Assembly (NCBI GenBank): GCA_022360105.1
Contig: JAKSDL010000854.1
Location: 1 to 12,488, forward strand
Source: Pseudomonadota bacterium
Lineage (GTDB): Bacteria; SAR324; XYD2-FULL-50-16; JAHJRI01
Length of the DNA stretch: 12,488 nt
Reading direction: 5' to 3'
The notes under the pieces were generated by a model. It saw only the letters and a list, made by a program, of their open reading frames with translations. It did no database searches and was not told where the DNA came from. This document shows, one piece after another, positions 7,867 through 12,488 of this stretch (positions are counted from its first letter, which is position 1; the number at the start of each line of letters is the position of its first letter). Position numbers and translations under genes: made by a program.

Positions 7867-9183
7867 CTAATTCGCAGCTGGTAAAACCTCACCGTCTTCC
7901 ATCTTTTTTAACTTCATCATTTTTTTAAGAAGATCTTTTGTGTTCCATTTTTTAAGATCATACACTCCGTCAAAAACCGGTCGAATATTAAAATCTGGCG
8001 CTAATTCAGGATCGGCTCCCTTGACGAAGCGAATGAGAGAAGCTTTAGCTCCCATGTTTCCTCCATAGGGTCCGATGGGTCCCATTGGACTTATACATAC
8101 ATCCTGGTGAACAGTTCTTTGTAGCATGTCGACGATTTGATCGGGATCTCTTACTTGAGGACCAAGCTTTTCAAATGCTTTGATCGCCCAGTTGACGGCT
8201 TGGTAATAATTATGGGAGTACATTTCAGGATAAGCTTTACTGCCGTAATATGATCGCCATGTCTTTACCCACTTTTTCCAGGCATCGGTTTCGGGGTTAT
8301 GATCTGCGATGGTATACACACCCTCGATACCGTATGAACCGGTTATTTTAGCTTGACCTAACGTTCCATAGCTCACTTCATAAATGAAATACCTGGGCAT
8401 GGCTTTGGCATCTTTGAGCGCTTTGGGCAGAGACCAAAATCCGGCACCTGAAAAAGCCACAAATAAGCCATCGAGTCTAGCCCGTTTGATTCGGATTGCT
8501 TCTGTAGTCATATCCGCTTTGTCCAAAGGAGTGTATCCAAGGGATATAAGGTCGAATGGTTTTCCGTTCTCCTGCCAATAGGCTTTCAAACCAACGCTGT
8601 TGCCATATCCCCAATCATAATCCCCTCCAATGATTCCAACCCTTTTGGCCCCTTTTTCATGAAGCACTTTGCCTGCGACCCAACCGCTGAAATATTCGGG
8701 AAATCCGTAGTACATTACCCATTTGCTTAGGGGAACCTCACCGGGAGGCATATGCTTGGATAGGCCTTGATGACCTGCAACAATACCGGGGATCTTCAAC
8801 CTGGGAAGATTTGAATTCCAAACCCTGATAGTTGTCTCCAATATCGCTCCAAATACAATATCAGGCTTCCAACGTTTCGCTTCTCTTATTAACTTTTGTT
8901 GCATTACCGAAGGTTTCGTTTCGGAGTCTATCGCTTTGTATTCCACACCTTCCCATCCATTTTTCAATCCCTTCTTGTTTGCCTCGTCTATGGCTATTCT
9001 GATTGCTTTGTCATATCCCGAGCCCAGTGAGGCAAAGGGTCCGGACAAACCTGTTGCTGTCAGGATTTTTAATTTCCTGGCTTCAACGTTAGCTGGGTGC
9101 ATCAATAGGCCAGCCGCGATCAGGAAAATAAAAGTGTACAAAAAACGGACATTGTTTATTCCAGAACTAGTTCTTTTTTTCAT
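7867..9183 (-). CDS. Periplasmic substrate-binding protein of a branched-chain amino acid-type ABC importer
   Basis: This is the receptor that captures the ligand in the periplasm and delivers it to the permeases. It has 438 residues: an N-terminal signal peptide with a basic start, a hydrophobic core at about residues 14-29 and a probable cleavage after Ala35 (ANVEA before RKLKI). There is no lipobox Cys, so the mature protein should be soluble. The body is a type 1 periplasmic binding fold of the LivK/amide-urea group: ILTATGLSGPFASLG with IDEANKKG near the front, VGIIGGDYDWGYG in the middle, and a long C-terminal lobe. The ATG is preceded by AAAAAAGGGG at good spacing. It is first in the transport operon, 120 nt downstream of the lrp-like gene. 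The length is slightly above classical LivK and the ligand is unknown. Confidence 0.92.
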   Translation of the reverse strand: MKKRTSSGINNVRFLYTFIFLIAAGLLMHPANVEARKLKILTATGLSGPFASLGSGYDKAIRIAIDEANKKGLKNGWEGVEYKAIDSETKPSVMQQKLIREAKRWKPDIVFGAILETTIRVWNSNLPRLKIPGIVAGHQGLSKHMPPGEVPLSKWVMYYGFPEYFSGWVAGKVLHEKGAKRVGIIGGDYDWGYGNSVGLKAYWQENGKPFDLISLGYTPLDKADMTTEAIRIKRARLDGLFVAFSGAGFWSLPKALKDAKAMPRYFIYEVSYGTLGQAKITGSYGIEGVYTIADHNPETDAWKKWVKTWRSYYGSKAYPEMYSHNYYQAVNWAIKAFEKLGPQVRDPDQIVDMLQRTVHQDVCISPMGPIGPYGGNMGAKASLIRFVKGADPELAPDFNIRPVFDGVYDLKKWNTKDLLKKMMKLKKMEDGEVLPAAN

Positions 9184-9303
9184 GACTTACCCCTTTTTTA
9201 TTTCATTGACGTTTGTGACAGGAAAAAAGTGAATCGTTATCTAAAACCATTAATCCGTTCTTTGTTACTCAAAAGAAAATCGCCTGCAACGGTTCTTAAT
9301 ATT

Positions 9304-9747
9304 TTACAAGACATACCGAAGTTGCCAGTCAATGGCATTATCCGGAAACGCTGTTTCAACTGAAGTAACCCCGGGAATATTGATCAATTCCTTATGAATA
9401 AATGTGCTGTGCGGGTAATCTTCATTCAACATGATTAAAGCCATAATATCGTAGCAACTACTCAGACTTGCTGCCGTGACAACGTTTTTTAATGCTCCAA
9501 TCTTATGAAGTGCCTCGTTGACCTTATTAGGTTCTATTTTAAAAAAAACGATTGCCGATGAATGCTTTTGAATAGCGTCTGGTTCGACCAAGCCTATGAT
9601 TTGAAGGATACCGTCATTTATCAGCCTGTTTACGCGGGCTCTTACTGTGTTTGTGGTCAACTTCAACTCTTTGGCAATTTCGCTATATGGTTTGCGGCCA
9701 TCCCAAAGGAGTCTGATGATTGATAAATCGATTTCGTCGGCTCTCAT
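9304..9747 (-). CDS. Lrp/AsnC-family transcriptional regulator (copy 1)
   Basis: This is a DNA-binding regulator likely to respond to an amino acid or related effector. It has 147 residues: an N-terminal helix-turn-helix at about 18-42 (recognition helix TTNTVRARVNRL) and a C-terminal RAM-type effector/oligomerisation domain, ending ETAFPDNAIDWQLRYVL. The ATG follows GAGGT at 7 nt. It is the first minus-strand gene and reads toward the transporter operon, so local control of that operon is the natural inference; readthrough into the operon is possible since no terminator is obvious in the 120-nt gap. It shares about 101 of 147 residues with the divergent gene at 10076 by hand alignment without gaps. 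Confidence 0.93.
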   Translation of the reverse strand: MRADEIDLSIIRLLWDGRKPYSEIAKELKLTTNTVRARVNRLINDGILQIIGLVEPDAIQKHSSAIVFFKIEPNKVNEALHKIGALKNVVTAASLSSCYDIMALIMLNEDYPHSTFIHKELINIPGVTSVETAFPDNAIDWQLRYVL

Positions 9748-10075
9748 TATCTACCTCATGGATTTGTTTTTTGTGTTTATGCGTGATTTATTTCATAATA
9801 ATTGTGCAAAAGTCAAATAAAAATTAAAAAAACTTTGTAATAGCAAAATACACATTGCATAACCTGCGATCTGATGAGTCTTCACCAAAAACATTCCTTA
9901 ATCTGTCAATAAAGTTACAAGTGCATAAAAAATGAGCAGGATTATTGACGATTGGAAAACATAACATTATCTTATTTTGCAAATACGCAGAAAACTCATG
10001 CCCATTGTCGTGTCAATTTCGTTCCGGGCTCAACTGAATTACTATTAATTGTAGTTATGGGAAAAAGGTTTGATT
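9748..10075. promoter_or_regulatory. 328-nt AT-rich divergent regulatory region between the two lrp-like genes
   Basis: No coding sequence is seen. Four TGCA-centred boxes occur at 9805-9808, 9856-9859, 9922-9925 and 9978-9981, in contexts such as GTGCAAAAG, TTGCATAAC, GTGCATAAAA and TTTGCAAAT; the last contains the perfect palindrome TTTGCAAA (9976-9983). On the minus strand, TATTAT at 9800-9795 could be a -10 element, with only a weak TTTTTA as -35. A plus-strand promoter candidate is listed separately. Repeated boxes across a divergent promoter region fit Lrp-type cooperative binding, but the site assignment is inference. Confidence 0.5.
9945..9973 (+). promoter_or_regulatory. Candidate sigma-70 promoter for the plus-strand lrp-like gene
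   Basis: TTGACG (9945-9950) and TATCTT (9968-9973) are separated by exactly 17 nt. The predicted transcript start near 9980 falls on the TTTGCAAA palindrome (9976-9983), which would suit repression by a bound regulator. The leader would be about 95 nt. Matching is by eye only. Confidence 0.4.
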
Positions 10076-10519
10076 ATGAAAACAGATGATATCGACCTGA
10101 AGATTATCAGAAGATTGTGGAATGGAAGAACGCCTTATAAGGACATTGGAGAGGAAATCGGTCTTACAACTAATACTGTAAGGTCGCGTGTTAACAGACT
10201 GCTGGAAAACGGAATCCTGCAAATCATAGGACTGGTAGATCCGGACGCTATCCCTAACCATTCATCCGCAGTTGCTTTTTTCAAAATTGAACACAATAAA
10301 AGAAAAGAAGCGTTGGAACAGATCGGAGCCTTGAAAAATGTAGTCACCGCAGCCAGCTTAAATAGCTGTTATGATGTCATAGCCCTGATCATGTTAAACG
10401 ATGAATACTCTCACAAAAATTTTATGATCAACGAGTTAAAAAAAGTAGAAGGTGTAATCTCAGTTGAAACAGCTTTTCCTATTGACGCTGTGGACTGGCA
10501 ATTACGTTATGTTCTGTAG
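10076..10519 (+). CDS. Lrp/AsnC-family transcriptional regulator (copy 2, paralogue of copy 1)
   Basis: This is a second Lrp/AsnC regulator, divergent from the first. With the ATG at 10076 it has 147 residues and aligns gap-free with copy 1 (about 69% identity by hand). A TTG two codons upstream is open, but AAAAAGG 7 nt before the ATG and the equal length favour the ATG. The helix-turn-helix recognition segment TTNTVRSRVNRL differs from copy 1 at one residue only, so overlapping DNA targets are likely. The effector-domain core around 83-108 (IGALKNVVTAAS and following) is almost identical, while residues 109-128 are more diverged. Possible roles are mixed oligomers, cross-regulation, or separate effectors; none can be shown from sequence. 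Confidence 0.93.
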   Translation: MKTDDIDLKIIRRLWNGRTPYKDIGEEIGLTTNTVRSRVNRLLENGILQIIGLVDPDAIPNHSSAVAFFKIEHNKRKEALEQIGALKNVVTAASLNSCYDVIALIMLNDEYSHKNFMINELKKVEGVISVETAFPIDAVDWQLRYVL

Positions 10520-10787
10520 CATCTTTTGACATTGTTTGTTTTACTCCCTCAAAAGAGTCTGTTTTAATAGGGAAAAGTGACCGGTCTAATATATATAACT
10601 GAAATTAAGCACAAAAATTTCTCAAAACATCCTAATGGTGTATCTTAGAGTGCTTTTTTGATCCCAAAAAGTATGTCTTAAGAATATGAATTACAGGGGA
10701 CTAGTCTAAATATTGAAACTTAACGGCAGAAATAGGGAAATTCGATGTTTCAAATAGGTTCCTTAATTTTAATATAAAATCGAACGA
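10520..10787. other. Intergenic region rich in short palindromes upstream of the DUF1963-like gene
   Basis: No gene is seen in these 268 nt. It holds palindromes GACCGGTC (10579-10586), TCTTAAGA (10676-10683) and GACTAGTC (10699-10706); the first and third are both followed by TAA, giving two GAC-NN-GTCTAA 11-mers exactly 120 bp apart. An inverted pair TTGAAAC (10713-10719) / GTTTCAA (10747-10753) follows. ACTC/GAGT near 10550 makes only a 4-bp stem, too weak to call a terminator for the lrp-like gene. Confidence 0.5.
10752..10778 (+). promoter_or_regulatory. Weak candidate promoter just before the DUF1963-like gene
   Basis: TATAAA at 10773-10778 is a good -10 candidate. A poor -35 (TTCAAA) lies 18 nt upstream, overlapping the GTTTCAA arm of the inverted repeat. 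The predicted start would be only a few bases before the ATG at 10788, so either the transcript is nearly leaderless or the true promoter is further upstream. Confidence 0.2.
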
Positions 10788-11474
10788 ATGCCTTACAACA
10801 TAGATAATTTTTACAGAAAACCTGAAGACGTACCTGAAGAACTTCAAAAACATGTTCGCAAAGCATGGGTTCCTACCTGCACTGATGAGCCAACTACAGA
10901 GACTAATATTGATCGATTTGGTGGGGTCCCACTGATTTTGGAAGATGAAACATGGGTAACATGTCAATCATGCAATAAACCGTTTTCATTTATGGGACAA
11001 TTTGAGATGCCAGAGCCGGGATGTGAAGACTTTTACCAGGTATTTGGTTGTCCTGAACATGATCATGATTGGAATATATCAAAAGGATATTGCCGGGAAA
11101 TTGATAAAACCAACGCCAATCCAAAACCTGCACCGGATGGGTTACATCAAGTTAAACACGAAAGCATTCTAAAGTGGAATGTTATCTACGACATTCCAAG
11201 CATTTTCGTCCTGTATGATATGAACCTTGGAGTATCAAAACGAACGATGTCCGAGTATGCCAAACTAAATTATGGAGGCACTAAGACCGGAGGTTGGCCA
11301 ACCTGGACACAGGAAGTTTCAACACCAATTTGTTGCAATAAAGAAGTGAATTTTATATTTCAATTGTATGAACACCCTTCCGAAGGGTGGATGTGGGGTA
11401 CGGATTGTGGTTTGTTGTACGTCTTTAAATGCGATGTCTGCAACAAATTGCATTCTCAAGAGGATGGTGCTTAA
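10788..11474 (+). CDS. DUF1963/YwqG-like cysteine-rich protein of unknown function
   Basis: The 228-residue protein resembles the DUF1963/YwqG group. It has the typical first half GGVPLILEDETWVTC followed by a CxxC at Cys59-Cys62 and FSFMGQFEMPE, and a second half GGWPTWTQ (168-175), then ICCNKEVNFIFQLYE and WGTDCGLLYVFKCDVC with CxxC at Cys215-Cys218. The order of GGxP, W/P, Cys pair and Q-rich strand appears twice, as in that family, and the Cys pairs could bind zinc. There is no signal peptide or membrane segment, so it is probably cytoplasmic. The ribosome site before the ATG is weak. Function is not established for the family. It lies 139 nt before the TIGR04076-like gene on the same strand; a functional link is unproven. 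Confidence 0.75.
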   Translation: MPYNIDNFYRKPEDVPEELQKHVRKAWVPTCTDEPTTETNIDRFGGVPLILEDETWVTCQSCNKPFSFMGQFEMPEPGCEDFYQVFGCPEHDHDWNISKGYCREIDKTNANPKPAPDGLHQVKHESILKWNVIYDIPSIFVLYDMNLGVSKRTMSEYAKLNYGGTKTGGWPTWTQEVSTPICCNKEVNFIFQLYEHPSEGWMWGTDCGLLYVFKCDVCNKLHSQEDGA

Positions 11475-11519
11475 TTGTAATAAACAATCTCCTATGCGTT
11501 ATTTTTCCTACCACCTCAC

Positions 11520-11580
11520 ATTCGGTAAAGCGGCCAAAGCCGGAGTGGCGCTTGCAAGCCCCCCGTGCAATACTGCAACG
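11520..11580. repeat. Short GC-rich palindromic patch in the intergenic gap
   Basis: Within an AT-rich gap (11475-11613) lies a GC-rich stretch with CGGC-CAAA-GCCG (11531-11542), the 10-bp palindrome GCTTGCAAGC (11550-11559), a run of six C (11559-11564), and two TGCAA repeats. The gap edges carry a short inverted pair (AAACAAT near 11484 and ATTGTTA near 11590). It may be a remnant of a dispersed repeat; no transposase or integrase site can be assigned. Confidence 0.35.
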
Positions 11581-11613
11581 AAGCATTATTGTTAAAACTT
11601 ATGAGGATTTATT

Positions 11614-12102
11614 ATGAATTCCCTTAAGAACTCCAGACGTGATTTCATTCACAAAAGTCTGAAATACTTGCCGTGCTCAATAACTGCTTTGATTATTCTA
11701 AATAGCAAATTTCCAAACATTTTACGTGCTTCCACCGTGGAAAAGGATGAGACTTCAAAAAATCATAGCGGTAATAAAAAGGAGAACCAGCAAATGAAAA
11801 TTAAAATAACTGTCCTTCGAAAGATGTTAAACAAAGATTTTGCGGAAAAATACTGTCAGGAACCAGTCACTCATTGTCCCGTATTCAAAGAAGGGCAGGA
11901 ATTGATTTACAATCATTTTGGGGATGGCAACAAACCAGTTGGTTTTTGTGAACATGCCTGGAATGATATTTATCCTACGGTTATGACATTAGCATCAAAA
12001 GGAACTTATGTTGGTTGGATGAAAGAAGATGGAGAAAACATAGTGTGTTGCACTGATGGAATAAGGCCTGTCGTCTTCAAAGTTGAGCGATTTGACAAAT
12101 AA
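11614..12102 (+). CDS. TIGR04076 family protein with an N-terminal Tat-type signal
   Basis: The 162-residue protein has two parts. Residues 1-39 form a twin-arginine signal: SRRDFI at 7-12, then a hydrophobic stretch CSITALIILN, suggesting export of a folded protein. Residues 61-162 match the short TIGR04076 family: MKIKITVLRK, EKYCQEP and CPVFKEGQE (Cys81, Cys88), GFCEHAWNDIY (Cys112), and CCTDGIRPVVFKVER (Cys145-Cys146). The biochemical role of that family is unknown; the conserved cysteines suggest metal or cofactor binding. The ATG at 11614 has TGAGGA at good spacing. Met61 (11794) is the normal family start and has its own strong AAAAAGGAG site, so a 102-residue cytoplasmic form may also be made. 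No partner is evident; the next gene is SDR-like. Confidence 0.85.
   Translation: MNSLKNSRRDFIHKSLKYLPCSITALIILNSKFPNILRASTVEKDETSKNHSGNKKENQQMKIKITVLRKMLNKDFAEKYCQEPVTHCPVFKEGQELIYNHFGDGNKPVGFCEHAWNDIYPTVMTLASKGTYVGWMKEDGENIVCCTDGIRPVVFKVERFDK
11776..11796 (+). promoter_or_regulatory. Internal ribosome binding site and start codon inside the Tat-signal gene
   Basis: AAAAAGGAG (11776-11784) lies 9 nt before an in-frame ATG at 11794-11796, which encodes Met61, where the conserved TIGR04076 domain begins. It is at least as good as the site for the annotated start. Confidence 0.55.
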
Positions 12103-12112
12103 TCAGCAAATT

Positions 12113-12140
12113 TTGACATAAAAGAGGGCGTGTTTAAAAC
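12113..12140 (+). promoter_or_regulatory. Candidate promoter upstream of the SDR-like gene
   Basis: A perfect -35 box TTGACA (12113-12118) is followed after 16 nt by TAAAAC (12135-12140), a 4-of-6 match to the -10 consensus. It would start a transcript close to the hairpin at 12144-12173. Confidence 0.35.
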
Positions 12141-12143
12141 ATG

Positions 12144-12173
12144 GTTTCTCGCCACTGAGTTCGGGTGGGAAAC
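12144..12173 (+). repeat. 10-bp hairpin (two G-U pairs, 10-nt loop) in the leader of the SDR-like gene
   Basis: GTTTCTCGCC can pair with GGTGGGAAAC across a 10-nt loop on the plus-strand RNA. No U-run follows, so it is not a standard terminator. It lies 25 nt upstream of the SDR-like start codon. Confidence 0.45.
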
Positions 12174-12198
12174 ATTCAAAAATTAACAAAGGAAACAG

Positions 12199-12488
12199 AT
12201 GCAACCATCTATTGATAAGAAACGGATTTTAGTGACCCAAGCGGATACTTTTATGGGGCCGGCAATTTGCGAAATATTGGAGTCACAAGGTGCTGAGGTG
12301 ATCTCACATGTGGGTTCCCTGGTTGATCCGGAAGAGCCGACAAAAATTGTAAAGGAGAGTGGCGAAGTTGATGTACTCATCGCCAATTTAGCAATTGAGG
12401 CACCTACTACAAGTGCGTCGGAAGTTACTGACAGTGAATGGAATGAAGTCTTCGAAGCACTTGTTCACCCTCTACCACGTCTTATCAG
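12199..12488 (+). CDS. Short-chain dehydrogenase/reductase-like protein, 3' end cut by window edge
   Basis: This is an NAD(P)-binding Rossmann protein of probable SDR type; 96 complete codons are visible and the frame is open to the right edge. The first strand and helix read KKRILVTQADTFMGPAI then CEILESQGAEVI, and VDVLIANLAIEAPT occupies the place of the SDR NNAG region. The glycine motif is unusual: the TGxxxGxG pattern appears as TQADTFMG (residues 13-20), with only the last Gly kept. The catalytic Ser-Tyr-Lys region is outside the window, so activity cannot be judged. The ATG has AAAGGA at 7 nt. Codon use looks like the neighbours. It follows the TIGR04076-like gene by 96 nt with its own candidate promoter. 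Confidence 0.75.
   Translation, partial: MQPSIDKKRILVTQADTFMGPAICEILESQGAEVISHVGSLVDPEEPTKIVKESGEVDVLIANLAIEAPTTSASEVTDSEWNEVFEALVHPLPRLI

Noticed and set aside
10609..10658. GCAC...GTGCT followed by six T, as a terminator after the second lrp-like gene
   Set aside because: The stem is only about 5-6 bp around a loop of roughly 35 nt, too unstable to call.
11475..11613. Possible integron attC site
   Set aside because: The inverted ends do not give the expected GTTRRRY/RYYYAAC core sites and no integrase or cassette array is present.
11368..11617. Two overlapping plus-strand frames of 75 and 62 residues between the DUF1963-like and Tat-signal genes
   Set aside because: They begin inside the DUF1963-like gene in other frames and run through the GC-rich patch; no family resemblance and no good ribosome site.
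1..12488. CRISPR array, tRNA, rRNA or insertion sequence
   Set aside because: No regularly spaced repeats, no cloverleaf or rRNA-like sequence and no transposase-like frame were seen on reading both strands.

Overview
The window is an AT-rich bacterial segment. It looks like a Gram-negative cell: there is a periplasmic binding protein with a cleavable signal peptide, a Tat-type export signal, and a two-transmembrane chemoreceptor. The gene families (LivFGHM-type importer, M29/NicX-like metalloenzyme, TIGR04076-type protein, DUF1963-type protein) would suit a Desulfobacterota-like anaerobe. That placement is inference only; no rRNA or other phylogenetic marker is present.

Minus strand, 9747 down to 1, read in transcription order: an Lrp/AsnC regulator; a type 1 periplasmic binding protein; two ABC ATPases (LivG-like, LivF-like); two ABC permeases (LivH-like, LivM-like); an M29-family/NicX-like metalloenzyme; a PepD-type M20 aminoacyl-histidine dipeptidase; and a methyl-accepting chemotaxis protein that starts with TTG and runs off the left edge. 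livF, livH and livM are tightly coupled (2-nt gap, then 17-nt overlap). The other junctions have gaps of about 60-230 nt. Read together, the genes suggest sensing, importing and cleaving a small peptide, amide or N-containing compound under a local amino-acid-responsive regulator. The substrate cannot be read from sequence.

Plus strand, 10076 to the right edge: a second Lrp/AsnC regulator, about 69% identical by hand count to the first and divergent from it across a 328-nt AT-rich intergenic region; a 228-aa DUF1963/YwqG-like cysteine-rich protein; a Tat-signal protein of the TIGR04076 family with a second well-formed internal start; and the first 96 codons of a short-chain dehydrogenase/reductase-like gene.

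Most of the window is conventional transport and peptidase content. The points most worth a second look are: the divergent duplicated regulators with repeated TGCA boxes; a predicted asymmetric ATPase pair (LivG lacks a recognisable signature motif and LivF has Gln in place of the H-loop His); the two-start Tat/cytoplasmic TIGR04076 protein; an 11-bp perfect hairpin without a U-tract between the two hydrolase-like genes; and two palindromic 11-mers exactly 120 bp apart upstream of the DUF1963-like gene.
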